A stretch of 51,038 nt of DNA. Origin: Nostoc punctiforme NIES-2108 (GTDB lineage Bacteria > Cyanobacteriota > Cyanobacteriia > Cyanobacteriales > Nostocaceae). The stretch spans positions 9,403-60,440 of the forward strand of contig LXQE01000174.1 of the NCBI GenBank assembly GCA_003326195.1, written 5' to 3'. Positions 34,450 through 43,613 of this stretch are shown piece after piece. Below the pieces are notes generated by a model that did not search any database, was not told the origin of the DNA, and worked only from the letters and a program-made list of their open reading frames with translations. Both the position numbers and the translations under genes were made by a program. Every line of letters starts with the position of its first letter. Position 1 is the first letter of the stretch.

Positions 34450-37425
34450 ATGAACCCTTTTCAACTCAACAAATATAGCGAGCAAGAAGCAAGCGAAAAA
34501 CAACAAAAAAGATTTCCAGGATGGTTTGCTTTAGATTTTGGCACGTCGAATTCGACAGTGACACTTTTCGATCCAATTGAAGTACCGATCGCAGAAATTT
34601 TACCCAAAGAACAAGAGATGCGGTTGCGCGATCGCTTATCGCAATGGCTCAGTTCTCCCGCCTCAGTGGCTTTACCAGATGTCAGCGCTGATGATTGGGC
34701 AAAGTTTATCACAGAAATTAGCAAAAATTTAGAGATAGAACCCAGCCGATTGAGTGAAGTATTTGAAAGTGATAATAAAGAGCGATTTTTGGAAGCAATT
34801 CGCCAAATTGAACTTTCTTTAGGAAACAGCGAGAGATTCCGCCGGGCTGTCAGCAAAAAACTTTACCAAATTTATCATGAGGTGTTCCGCGTCCCTACCT
34901 TAGAGTCGCAAAATCTGATCCCAGTTGTGCTGGATATCGATCGCCGCGATACGGAAATTCCCAGTGAGTCGGAAATTTCGCACTTAGGGGATTTAAAACT
35001 GCGGATGGGTAGGGAAGCTAGAGATAACCGAAAAAAAGCGATCGCTCAAGGTACAAGCGGTTCTTTAAAGGAAATTATCAGCAGGTTTCACCATTCACCC
35101 AAACGCTATTTTGGTCAGGAGCGATCGTTTTCAGTTATTTTAGATGGCGAAGAAGAAACAATTACTGCAAATCAGCTAATCCAATCTGCTTGGGCGCATT
35201 TAATCGAGTTAACTGAAGATTACCGCCAACACGCACGACGCAGATTTTCTGAAGGAGATTTTTTAACAGCAGTTGTCACTTATCCCACTGTCGCACCACC
35301 AGTTGTTCGTAAAGAAGTTAGAGAACTGGTTGAGCAGTTGGGGATCGATGATGTGCAAACTGCTTATGATGAAGCCGTTTCTGTGGCAATATTCTTTTTA
35401 TGGCGAGAATTTGGCGGTAATCTCAACATTGGGATCGAGTCATTTAAAACCCGTTGTCGCCAAGTAGGAAACAAATGGTCACAAAATGTTCTCGTCTTGG
35501 ATATCGGCGGCGGAACTACAGACTTAGCTTTAATTGAATTGACTTTAGAAGATAAAACCCCAGCTTTTGCTGATTATGAAGACCGAGGTTTAGGAGGACG
35601 TTACTATAAACTTACTCCCAAACTATTAGGTTCATCTGGTCATTTACAGCTAGGTGGTGAGTTAATTACACTGCGAATTTTCAGATTATTAAAAGTTGCG
35701 ATCGCAGACTTTTTATTGGCAGCAGTAACAACAGGTGGTATTGAAAACGAAAAGCTAGAAGATTTAATTAACTCCGAGTTAAACGAGCGCTTCTTAGAAC
35801 AAGGTAAATTCAAAATTGGCAGTCTTTTAAAATGTCTGGATAGAGAAAATCCAGAAGGCGATATTGCTTACAAAGATGCCTTAGATACTGCCGAGAAAGT
35901 ATTGCCCACCCGTTGGCAACAAGCACCCCAACGTCTGCAATCCTTTTATATTCTCTGGGATCATGCAGAAGCCGCTAAACTGAAACTTGGGCAAAAACCA
36001 CCAGCAGAGAATTCTCTATTAACCTTCACACTTTCTGAGCAGCAAATTTCTGAATTGCTTACCCAAAGCGCCGTTAAATTGCAAGTCCAAGATCCAAATA
36101 ACATCTGCATCACCCTAGATAATCAGCAATTTGAACGAGCCGCCGCATCTGGAATTAAAGAAGCGATCGGAATTGCCAAAGGATTAATGGAAAGTCGTTT
36201 GCGTCCCGACGATCTCACCAAAGATTGTTGGAATTCCCAAAAAGTTGATTGGTTAATTTTGTCTGGTAAAACTTGTAATTTAGACATAGTACAGCGCCAA
36301 ATTTACCAAGAATTTAGTAAGTCTCCATATTTTGTCTGGAATCCAGAACGGATTACTTTTGTCTTGGAATTTACCAAATTAGCCACCTCCGCCGGTGCTT
36401 GTTATGCTGAAAAGTTACGAAGATTGAGATTCGATCCAGAAGAGTCTAAAAGCTTGCTGCGTAAGGGAGCCAACCAGCTAGAAATTGATGTCAAAAATCT
36501 ATTTTATTATTTGCCCTGCAACTTCAAACGCAAAACCCAAAGCAACGATTTACTAACTATATTCAAAGCTGGACAAGAACTCTATCAACTCGCACCTTGG
36601 GAAACTGTTGCTAAAGTTCGTACTCATTGGCAAGGCATACAATTAACTAACATTATCTACCGTCAAGATTACGAGGAAGGAGATTTACGACTATGGGGAA
36701 GCTTTGACGGCAAAAACCTCATGAATAAACTGGGTATGCAAGAAGCAGAGTTTCTGAAAAAAATCAAAGTTCAGTTTGAGATTGACCAAACTCTCGAATT
36801 TAATGTTTTGCTTTGTCAGGGAAATCCCCATTATTTAATTGATATTTCTGGTATTGATTTAGAATCGGTAGTTTCAGAAAGTTCAGCGCTATTTGCTGAT
36901 GGTAAATTAAACTGGAATATTGCTGTGGAACGCTTCAATAAAGACTTGAATGATGGTGATATTGCCGTCAATGTTATTGAGTCAGCAACCGTAGATCAAC
37001 CAGATGCCTATCATCTTGTATTTGAAGTAGGAAATGATGGTAGTAGAACGTTTCACAAATTTCACTATCTCCGCGATGGAGTGACGCAACCAGGAATTGG
37101 GTTAATTAGTAATCCTTTACCTCCCTTCCCACAAACTGGCCAGCACACCTTCTATGTTTATCAAACAGATGCCCAAACCAACAGCAAAAAATGGATAAGA
37201 ATTGGCGCACTCAGTAAACCAGATGTAACTACCGATTACCCTTGCCAATATCGTGTAACTCTCGACGATCAAGGTATTCTAAGGATGCACGCTGGTGAAG
37301 TCCCTTACTGGACATCACAAAATCAAGAATGTTTGAAGGAAGAAGGATGTATTTATCGTGCTGAATTAGAGTTACAACCTAATGAAGTTGATAAAGAACG
37401 CGATCCATTTTGCGGCATACATTAA
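34450..37425 (+). CDS. Hsp70/actin-fold ATPase (SrfB-like), unknown function
   Basis: 991 residues. The actin-fold nucleotide site is evident: phosphate-1 FALDFGTSNSTVTLF (D29, G31, T32), phosphate-2 VLVLDIGGGTTDLALIEL (D351), adenosine motif WLILSGKTC (601-607). Between phosphate-1 and phosphate-2 is a large insert (about 45-340), unlike DnaK, which is half the length. After about residue 680 comes an extra C-terminal region, partly beta-rich, with no DnaK-type substrate domain signature. It follows the dynamin-like GTPase gene and the small overlapping gene by 235 bp. Size and pairing fit the SrfB family of SrfB/SrfC modules. ATP-driven conformational work on a partner is inferred. No J-protein or NEF gene is adjacent. 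Confidence 0.82.
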   Translation: MNPFQLNKYSEQEASEKQQKRFPGWFALDFGTSNSTVTLFDPIEVPIAEILPKEQEMRLRDRLSQWLSSPASVALPDVSADDWAKFITEISKNLEIEPSRLSEVFESDNKERFLEAIRQIELSLGNSERFRRAVSKKLYQIYHEVFRVPTLESQNLIPVVLDIDRRDTEIPSESEISHLGDLKLRMGREARDNRKKAIAQGTSGSLKEIISRFHHSPKRYFGQERSFSVILDGEEETITANQLIQSAWAHLIELTEDYRQHARRRFSEGDFLTAVVTYPTVAPPVVRKEVRELVEQLGIDDVQTAYDEAVSVAIFFLWREFGGNLNIGIESFKTRCRQVGNKWSQNVLVLDIGGGTTDLALIELTLEDKTPAFADYEDRGLGGRYYKLTPKLLGSSGHLQLGGELITLRIFRLLKVAIADFLLAAVTTGGIENEKLEDLINSELNERFLEQGKFKIGSLLKCLDRENPEGDIAYKDALDTAEKVLPTRWQQAPQRLQSFYILWDHAEAAKLKLGQKPPAENSLLTFTLSEQQISELLTQSAVKLQVQDPNNICITLDNQQFERAAASGIKEAIGIAKGLMESRLRPDDLTKDCWNSQKVDWLILSGKTCNLDIVQRQIYQEFSKSPYFVWNPERITFVLEFTKLATSAGACYAEKLRRLRFDPEESKSLLRKGANQLEIDVKNLFYYLPCNFKRKTQSNDLLTIFKAGQELYQLAPWETVAKVRTHWQGIQLTNIIYRQDYEEGDLRLWGSFDGKNLMNKLGMQEAEFLKKIKVQFEIDQTLEFNVLLCQGNPHYLIDISGIDLESVVSESSALFADGKLNWNIAVERFNKDLNDGDIAVNVIESATVDQPDAYHLVFEVGNDGSRTFHKFHYLRDGVTQPGIGLISNPLPPFPQTGQHTFYVYQTDAQTNSKKWIRIGALSKPDVTTDYPCQYRVTLDDQGILRMHAGEVPYWTSQNQECLKEEGCIYRAELELQPNEVDKERDPFCGIH

Positions 37426-37473
37426 CTCTTGCATTAAACCTCTGCGTTAAAAAAATAATATTTTTAAACGCAT

Positions 37474-37515
37474 AGGCACAACTCTTGGAGACGCTACGCA
37501 AACGCCTTCCCGCAG
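37474..37515. repeat. Dispersed repeat copy
   Basis: GGCACAACTCTTGGAGACGC then TACGCAAACGCCTTCCCGCA; second copy of the element that invades the histidine kinase gene at 27976-28017. It lies in the spacer before the third gene of the GTPase group. Confidence 0.75.
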
Positions 37516-37597
37516 GGTAGGGGCGCGGAGTAAACGCAAAGAGGCGCAGAGGTTTGCCAAGTTTAATTCACTATGAAAATATTTGGAGGTGATATTT

Positions 37598-38689
37598 ATG
37601 CAGCACTTGCATCAGCTATTAGAAATAAAAAACTCGGAGTTAGCCCGGTTACTGCGGTTTAGTCTGTATGGGCTAGAGACTACTTTGAATCAGGCTCGCG
37701 CAGAATTTCCACTAGATCCAGGAGCCAAGGTATGCGATGATGTGCTGCAAGAACTTCATAACCTGTTGGAACCTTCACCCCCACAGCAAAATACTGGTTG
37801 GGAAGATCCGCCAGATGAGTTAAAACTAAATCACCTTCGAGAAGCTTTTAATTCTGACTCAGAACTCAGTTATTATCTGGGTAATTCCCAATTGCAAAGC
37901 CAAACAGACTCAGATTTGTGGAATGAGATTCAACGCAAACTGCTGCGAGTCCCAGAGGATTTAGCTGCATCTTGGCAACAGCGTACCTTGGATATGGCTG
38001 AAAAAGTTGGTGCGATCGCAGATAATTCTAATCTCTTTCAGCTTCCCTTTATCCGCGACGAAATTATCTACCCCGGACTTAGTGGTACTGTTCAAACACA
38101 GGGATTGAGCTTGTATCAGCAAGCACTTTCAAATCCTCAAAATCCTCAAGGAAATGCATTCGATTTACCAGCAGCATTCCTATTTTTATATATGAATTTT
38201 ATCGAAATAGACCCAGATTTACATCACGCTTTAAAGAGCGTTTTTAGCTTCGATGTCGTTTCCTTACACTCTAAATCAGAACAGCGCGATCAATATATTG
38301 ATGCTTTAAGCGATCGCTTCCAACGCACCCAAAAAGCAGAAAAAAACACCGATCCCCTGTCAATTCTCCGTGCCTGGATTGACATGGACGAAGCGATACA
38401 TTCCCTAGTATTCGTACCACCGGCTGAACGCTATTCTTGGTGGGGAAAGCTACAACATGAATCACGGCGCATCCTGAAGAAAGTCGCTGATGAAGCTATT
38501 AATGCAGGTAATGAAGTGCGAATTCGCCAATTATCGGGGCTTTATGCAGATATCTGTGCTTTATCCAAAGATGACTTACAGCTAGACTGTGGCGGTATTC
38601 CTAGCGAAGTCTTAACTTGTCTTCGAGTATATGCGCGAATTAATCAAGAAGAATCTCCAGGGCGTGTAATATTTCGCTCATCACGCTAG
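37598..38689 (+). CDS. Helical protein of the GTPase/Hsp70-fold gene group, unknown family
   Basis: 363 residues from ATG 37598, fixed by a perfect GGAGGT 7 nt upstream (37585-37590). An upstream TTG at 37583 lies before that site and is rejected. The protein is predominantly helical by composition, soluble, with no recognisable domain, catalytic motif or membrane segment. It opens LHQLLEIKNSELARLLRFSL and its middle contains QLPFIRDEIIYPGL and LPAAFLFLYMNFIEIDPDLH. The strong ribosome site suggests good expression. It may be the partner (SrfA-like position) of the GTPase and Hsp70-fold proteins, or a separate gene; only neighbourhood supports the first. Confidence 0.75.
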   Translation: MQHLHQLLEIKNSELARLLRFSLYGLETTLNQARAEFPLDPGAKVCDDVLQELHNLLEPSPPQQNTGWEDPPDELKLNHLREAFNSDSELSYYLGNSQLQSQTDSDLWNEIQRKLLRVPEDLAASWQQRTLDMAEKVGAIADNSNLFQLPFIRDEIIYPGLSGTVQTQGLSLYQQALSNPQNPQGNAFDLPAAFLFLYMNFIEIDPDLHHALKSVFSFDVVSLHSKSEQRDQYIDALSDRFQRTQKAEKNTDPLSILRAWIDMDEAIHSLVFVPPAERYSWWGKLQHESRRILKKVADEAINAGNEVRIRQLSGLYADICALSKDDLQLDCGGIPSEVLTCLRVYARINQEESPGRVIFRSSR

Positions 38690-38714
38690 CTGCTGGCAAA
38701 TTTTCTAATTCTTG

Positions 38715-38768
38715 AGATTATGAGGCAAGGCAGACAATTTTACTAATCCCCGCCTTGCCTCATAATCT
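38715..38768. terminator. Strong bidirectional hairpin
   Basis: A 17-bp perfect stem (AGATTATGAGGCAAGGC at 38715-38731, GCCTTGCCTCATAATCT at 38752-38768) with a 20-nt loop lies between the plus-strand helical gene and the minus-strand HLIP gene. It fits as a shared terminator of convergent genes. T runs are short. Confidence 0.7.
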
Positions 38769-38791
38769 AATGAAGGTAAAAACGTTTAAAT

Positions 38792-38971
38792 CTAAAGGAT
38801 GCCCCAGAAGTGTAAAATTCCTTGACCAGAAAACACTTCAAGTGCAACAGCAGATAAAAAGCCAATCATTGCAAAACGACCGTTCCAGTTTTCGCTCTGA
38901 GGAGTGAAGCCCCAGCGCAAAGCATTAGGATCTTCTGAAACCGAAGGCGTAGTCTTCTTAACGTCTGCCAT
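38792..38971 (-). CDS. High-light-inducible protein (HLIP, one-helix CAB-like)
   Basis: 59 residues, ATG 38971 to TAG 38792. The N-terminus MADVKKTTPSVSEDPNALRW is polar; the single helix follows with the chlorophyll-binding consensus SENWNGRFAMIGFLSAVALE (E-x-x-N-G-R-x-A-M-x-G). It ends in GILHFWGIL. HLIPs are thylakoid one-helix proteins that bind chlorophyll and carotenoid, associate with photosystem assembly or damage, and are induced by high light and stress. Too short to be found by length-limited ORF calling. It is convergent with the helical gene and divergent from the restriction gene. Confidence 0.95.
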   Translation of the reverse strand: MADVKKTTPSVSEDPNALRWGFTPQSENWNGRFAMIGFLSAVALEVFSGQGILHFWGIL

Positions 38972-39208
38972 AAATAATACTCCGAGCTTTTATGTTGTTA
39001 CAGTTATAACTGCCTGTAAAGTAATGTAACAGACTTTTACGAAAATGCAACATAAGCTCGATATAAAATTTAGTTAGCAACTATATATTACGGATGCGTA
39101 CTTTTATGATGGCAGGTTTACTTAACTCTTGCTTAGTTATTTGTATGCTTTAATAGCCAGGTTAAGCTAAACTCTGGCAAAGACAAATATTAAGAAAAGT
39201 TTGAAGAA

Positions 39209-40345
39209 ATGACAGAAATTCTGCATTTTACAGGATTTATCCAGGGTGTAACCTACAAAACTTACTTGAATGAGAATTTAAGTAGGATTAGTTTAGATGT
39301 ATTTGATGTCAATAAAGAAAGGGGTTATGGATTAATAAAGTCACCTACAACTGAAATTGCTTATTCAAAATGGGTATCTCCTAAGAGAAGCAAAAGTTAT
39401 CCATTTCCCAGAATTTATAATACATATAATTCATCGAAAAAAATAACTATTATCCCGGTGATTAAAGATGAGGGCAAAGATGGCGATATAGATAAGATTC
39501 AATACTCCACAATTTCTTGGATGAATTTGCTTAATATCTATATAGTACTTGCTTATTACGAAACAGCAAAAAAAAGTACCAAAAAGAGCCACATTAATAA
39601 GAATAGGTTGAGTAATCAGAAATTTTCTGATGATTTTGTTAAGTTTCAAATTAGTGAAATATTAGCATATCATCAAAGCGCACTTCATTGGAACAAAAAT
39701 CTATTTGAAGAAAGATTTACACAAACTTTTGAAAAAGCTCTAGATTCTTATGATTCTATTTCTAATCAAAGTGGAGTAATAACTCACTCACGAGAAGGCT
39801 CAGATAAATATTTATATAAAATCAGAGAACAGTTTGATGAATTTAAGAATATTTCTCTTAAAGGTTCTCAGAGAGCTAGTAAGAGAGAAGCGTTGACTTC
39901 TCATAAGCTAGAATATTTAACGGATGGATTAAAAGCAACTTTTAGTATTGAAAACTATCTTGGCGGAATTTACTATTTGACTCCTGATGAGATAATATTT
40001 GAGAACAATATGTATGTTATACAAGAGTCAAAAAATACTTCAACAGGATCTTTGCCAAAGCTCCCTGATATTAAAGATGGTTTATTCAAGCTAATTTTAT
40101 TTTCTAATTTAGATTCTTTAATACTAAATGGTCAAGAAGTATTATTTTTTACTAAGCTAAAACTCACAGGTAATAATGTTGTTGGTTCTATTATTTTTCC
40201 AGATGCATCAGCAGAAGAACTAGAATATTTTTTAGTAACTAATATTAAAATTTTTAATACAAATCAAAAATTAGTTATCAAAAAATTGGCTTTAGAAGCG
40301 CAAAATAATCATAAACTTAAAATAGAAGTATCCGGCAATTTGTAA
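39209..40345 (+). CDS. Probable type II restriction endonuclease
   Basis: 378 residues; no named family recognised from sequence alone. The call rests on position: the stop is 21 nt before a D12-class DNA adenine methylase gene on the same strand. A candidate PD-(D/E)XK core lies near residues 257-275: TPDEIIFENN...VIQESK (D, E-x-K). The gene is visibly more AT-rich than its neighbours and lacks HIP1 octamers, which suggests recent gain. ATG at 39209 with GAAGAA upstream. Recognition site unknown; because the partner belongs to the Dam/DpnII-like class, GATC is one option but not shown. Confidence 0.75.
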   Translation: MTEILHFTGFIQGVTYKTYLNENLSRISLDVFDVNKERGYGLIKSPTTEIAYSKWVSPKRSKSYPFPRIYNTYNSSKKITIIPVIKDEGKDGDIDKIQYSTISWMNLLNIYIVLAYYETAKKSTKKSHINKNRLSNQKFSDDFVKFQISEILAYHQSALHWNKNLFEERFTQTFEKALDSYDSISNQSGVITHSREGSDKYLYKIREQFDEFKNISLKGSQRASKREALTSHKLEYLTDGLKATFSIENYLGGIYYLTPDEIIFENNMYVIQESKNTSTGSLPKLPDIKDGLFKLILFSNLDSLILNGQEVLFFTKLKLTGNNVVGSIIFPDASAEELEYFLVTNIKIFNTNQKLVIKKLALEAQNNHKLKIEVSGNL

Positions 40346-40366
40346 ACATTATAATTTTTGGTTTTT

Positions 40367-41248
40367 ATGATTAAAAGTCCTCTACGATATCCTGGTGGTA
40401 AGTCGAAAGCTATAAATCAAATATCTGAATATTTACCAGAAAGCTTTTCGGAATTTCGAGAACCTTTTGTGGGTGGTGGTTCTGTATTCATTTATTTAAG
40501 ACAAAAGTTTCCTGATATCAAAATTTGGATTAACGATTTAAACCGCGAACTTTTTTTATTCTGGAAAATTGCTCAATCTGATATAGCTCACTTAGTTAAA
40601 GAAATTCGACATATTAAAGTCAAATATACAGATGGCAAATTACTCTTTACAGAATTGACCAGTATAGATGTCAATAAATTATCTGATTTAGAAAGAGCCG
40701 TTCGTTTTTTCGTACTCAATAGAATTACTTTTTCTGGAACTGTAGAATCAGGTGGTTTTTCGCAAGAAGCTTTTCATAAAAGATTTACTGATTCTTCAAT
40801 AGAACGACTTGAAAAGTTAGAAAATATCTTATCAAAAAATGTCCAAATTACTAATTTAGATTATAGCCATCTATTAAAATCAGAAGGAGAAGATGTATTT
40901 ATATTTTTAGATCCACCATATTTTAGTGCTACAAAATCAAAACTATACGGTAAAGATGGTGACTTGCACACTTCTTTTGAACATCAGAGATTTGCTAACC
41001 TTTTACAACAATGTCATCATCGCTGGTTAATTACCTACGACAACTCACAGCAAATTCGAGAAAATTTTCAATGGGCTAATATTTCCGAATGGGAATTACA
41101 GTATGGGATGAATAACTATAAGCAGAGTGGTGCGGCTAAAGGAAAAGAGTTATTCATTACTAATTACGAAGTTAAACTTTATTTGGAAAATAAAGCACCA
41201 AATCAAAACCTTGCTAATCCAGCTTTGCAATTAAGCCTTGAGATTTAA
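40367..41248 (+). CDS. DNA adenine (N6) methyltransferase, D12 class
   Basis: 293 residues from ATG 40367 (a TTG 9 nt upstream is less likely). Motif I-like KSPLRYPGGKSKAI plus FVGGGSVFI (AdoMet binding), motif IV DPPYF (catalytic), then RWLITYDNSQQIRE and a C-terminal GKELFITNYE. This is the alpha-class D12 family that includes Dam and M.DpnII-type enzymes. It protects host DNA against the restriction enzyme encoded immediately upstream (21-nt gap). Low GC and lack of HIP1 as in its partner, so the pair is probably a mobile R-M unit. Specificity not determinable here. Confidence 0.93.
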   Translation: MIKSPLRYPGGKSKAINQISEYLPESFSEFREPFVGGGSVFIYLRQKFPDIKIWINDLNRELFLFWKIAQSDIAHLVKEIRHIKVKYTDGKLLFTELTSIDVNKLSDLERAVRFFVLNRITFSGTVESGGFSQEAFHKRFTDSSIERLEKLENILSKNVQITNLDYSHLLKSEGEDVFIFLDPPYFSATKSKLYGKDGDLHTSFEHQRFANLLQQCHHRWLITYDNSQQIRENFQWANISEWELQYGMNNYKQSGAAKGKELFITNYEVKLYLENKAPNQNLANPALQLSLEI

Positions 41249-41329
41249 ATCTAACTTTGATAGCTTCCAATTTTCCGGTAGTATAACTCCCATAGCTCTC
41301 AATATAGCTACAACACACAAACCTTAGCT

Positions 41330-42397
41330 ATGACAACTTCCCCAATCCCTGCTCAAGAATTCTCTGCTAGCTGGTATATTCTGCTGCAACAATTAATAGA
41401 TGGACAATCATTGTCTCGTACTCAATCTGCTGAATTGATGCAAGGTTGGCTCAGTGAAGAAGTTCCTCCAGAGTTATCAGGAGCTATTTTAACAGCGCTG
41501 AACTTTAGAGGCATTTCTGCCGACGAGTTGACTGGTATGGCTGAAGTATTACAATCTCAATGTTCGCCACTCAGCACTCAGAAATCAACACTTAGCACTG
41601 TAATAGATACCTGTGGCACTGGTGGAGATGGGTCATCAACCTTTAATATTTCTACAGCGGTTGCTTTTGTTGCCGCTGCATCTGGCGTACCCGTTGCTAA
41701 ACACGGCAATCGTTCAGCATCAAGTCTCACAGGAAGTGCAGATGTATTGGAAGCCTTGGGTGTAAACTTGAGTGCCTCTAGTGAAAAAGTACAAGCAGCA
41801 CTACAAGAAGTCGGGATCACTTTTTTATTTGCTCCTGGTTGGCATCCAGCGCTCAAGGCGGTTGCGTCATTACGGCGGACTTTGAAAGTGCGAACAATTT
41901 TTAATTTGCTTGGGCCGTTAGTAAACCCCTTGCGTCCTACTGGGCAAGTGGTGGGCTTATTTACTCCCAAACTTTTGGCAACTGTTGCCGAAGCTTTACA
42001 AAATTTGGGTAAGGAAAAGGCGATTGTGCTGCATGGGCGAGAAAAACTTGATGAGGCTGGGTTAGGAGATGAAACTGACTTGGCGGTTTTATCAGACGGA
42101 GAAGTACAGTTAACTACTATTAATCCCCTAGATTTAGATTTAACGCCTGCTTCCATAGGTATGCTTCGGGGTGGAGATGTTCAAGAGAATGCACTGATTC
42201 TCAAGGCTGTACTCCAAGGTAAGGGAACTCAGGCGCAACAGGATGCTGTAGCGTTGAATGCGTCGTTGGCGCTGCAAGTAGCGGGTACGATCGCACTCCT
42301 AGATCACGCCCAAGGCATTAAAATTGCTAAGGATATCCTACAAAGTGGGGCAGCTTGGACGAAATTGGAGCAGTTAGTTGAGTTTCTGGGGAATTGA
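41330..42397 (+). CDS. trpD: Anthranilate phosphoribosyltransferase
   Basis: 355 residues. It catalyses anthranilate + PRPP to phosphoribosylanthranilate, the second step of tryptophan synthesis. Signature DTCGTGGDGSSTFNISTAVAFVAAA (first 14 residues matter: the PRPP-binding GTGGD loop), KHGNRSASSLTGSADVLEALG, FLFAPGWHPALK, RTIFNLLGPLVNPL and HGREKLDEAGLGDETD. The N-terminal 20 residues are an extension. The last 71 bp overlap the 3' end of the convergent protease-like gene; the end AAWTKLEQLVEFLG is the normal TrpD end. Not in a trp operon here, usual for cyanobacteria. Confidence 0.97.
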   Translation: MTTSPIPAQEFSASWYILLQQLIDGQSLSRTQSAELMQGWLSEEVPPELSGAILTALNFRGISADELTGMAEVLQSQCSPLSTQKSTLSTVIDTCGTGGDGSSTFNISTAVAFVAAASGVPVAKHGNRSASSLTGSADVLEALGVNLSASSEKVQAALQEVGITFLFAPGWHPALKAVASLRRTLKVRTIFNLLGPLVNPLRPTGQVVGLFTPKLLATVAEALQNLGKEKAIVLHGREKLDEAGLGDETDLAVLSDGEVQLTTINPLDLDLTPASIGMLRGGDVQENALILKAVLQGKGTQAQQDAVALNASLALQVAGTIALLDHAQGIKIAKDILQSGAAWTKLEQLVEFLGN

Positions 42398-43370
42398 TTT
42401 GCGATCGCAATTGCGGGCGAAACTCTACGACATTACGCTTAATGGTGACATCGTAGTTGCCAAAAAAGTCATGTCCTAAAAGTCCAGTTTCTAGTTCCGC
42501 ACCTGCGATCGCTACTGGTATTTTATTCACTATTACCCCGCCAACAGCCATCGAATTCACATAGCCCACAGGAAATTCTACCGCTCTGGAACTCGCGGTG
42601 TTTGCCTTAGCTTTTCCCACTGTGACGATTCCCAAAGCATTAGCCATCTCTTGGGTGATGACAGTGCCACTTGCTCCCGTATCGACAATCATCTCAAATT
42701 GTTGCTGGCCATTGAAAGTGACTTCCACAATTGGCGTGCCACCAATTCGCCTTTTTATCGGCGCTGTAAATACTGCTTCATCGGGAATCACCACTGCTGA
42801 TGACGGCAAACCTGGCTTTGGTGATAACGGTTTTGTTTTTTCTATAGGAGGTAAAGTGAACTTTGGTGTGGTTTCTCTCTGGGGAACAACAACTACTATT
42901 TTCTGAGGTTCTCTAACTCCAACAGGACGAGGATTAGCTTGCTGTTGGGCATATTTAACTTGGCGGCGATATTCCGTGATTTTGGTTTGAGCGATCGCAA
43001 ATTCTGGGCTTTTTCGCCGTATTTGTTGCATCAGCGCGATCGCATCCTGATACTGACTCGCCACCAATTTCCAATCACCTGGAGATTGAGCCGATTGGCT
43101 GATACTCCAAGCGCCAACAGCTTTGTCTCGTCCCATCTCAAAAAGACTTGGTTCACTTTCAAACGGATCTAGCGGCTGCGCTTCTGGGCTAGCTGCTGGT
43201 CTTACTGGTTCAACGCTAGGCTGGACTGGTGCTAGATCCCCAATTGGCGTAGGTTGTTCATCGCCACCAGTAGCGGTGTTCTGTTTGTCTTCACTACAGG
43301 CAACGCACAAAACCGCTAGAGTGCTTGATACAAAAATTAGGGTTGCACGGGATAAAAAAGACTGAAGCAT
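42327..43370 (-). CDS. Retropepsin-like aspartic protease, putative lipoprotein
   Basis: 347 residues from ATG 43370, which puts a hydrophobic signal and a lipobox-like LAVLCVAC at the N-terminus. A GTG at 43406 would add 12 residues ahead of it. A Pro/Gln-rich linker (about 45-75), a helical stretch (about 90-160) and the C-terminal protease domain follow. The protease has the single active-site aspartate in MIVDTGASGTVITQEMA, and a second conserved loop GLLGHDFFGNYDV. One such domain per chain means it acts as a dimer, like retropepsins. The last 23 codons (after FRPQLR) run into trpD on the other strand, making a 71-bp overlap. Substrate unknown. Confidence 0.88.
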   Translation of the reverse strand: MLQSFLSRATLIFVSSTLAVLCVACSEDKQNTATGGDEQPTPIGDLAPVQPSVEPVRPAASPEAQPLDPFESEPSLFEMGRDKAVGAWSISQSAQSPGDWKLVASQYQDAIALMQQIRRKSPEFAIAQTKITEYRRQVKYAQQQANPRPVGVREPQKIVVVVPQRETTPKFTLPPIEKTKPLSPKPGLPSSAVVIPDEAVFTAPIKRRIGGTPIVEVTFNGQQQFEMIVDTGASGTVITQEMANALGIVTVGKAKANTASSRAVEFPVGYVNSMAVGGVIVNKIPVAIAGAELETGLLGHDFFGNYDVTIKRNVVEFRPQLRSQINSPETQLTAPISSKLPHFVGYP

Positions 43371-43497
43371 AATTAATTTTAACTGCCCAAGCTTTGCCAA
43401 ATCCACTCCCGCTACTTTAATTCCCTTTTAATTTTAATTAACTATCTTAAAAACTCCCAATTGCTCAACTTATGGGATAATTAACAATCGCAGTATT

Positions 43498-43610
43498 AAG
43501 GAATAGGGAATAAGGAATAGGGAATAGGGAGAAGAGTTTTCCCCTCTGCCCCCCGCACCCCGCCCCTCTGCCTCTTTTCAATGCCCCATGCCCAATCCCC
43601 AATGCTATCA
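43498..43610. repeat. Short tandem GGGAATA and purine/pyrimidine repeats before carA
   Basis: GGAATAGGGAATAAGGAATA repeats at 43500-43530, a C-rich stretch with CCCCTCTGCC twice, and ATGCCCCATGCCCAATCCCC at 43581-43600. All are spacer repeats typical of Nostoc. They contain two spurious ATG triplets upstream of the carA start. Confidence 0.65.
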
Positions 43611-43613
43611 CCT

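Noticed and set aside
43581..43613. Upstream ATG starts for carA
   Set aside because: The extra 11 codons are repeat DNA (ATGCCCCATGCCCAATCCCC) and the protein's normal start is MPLTDSIPALLV at 43614.
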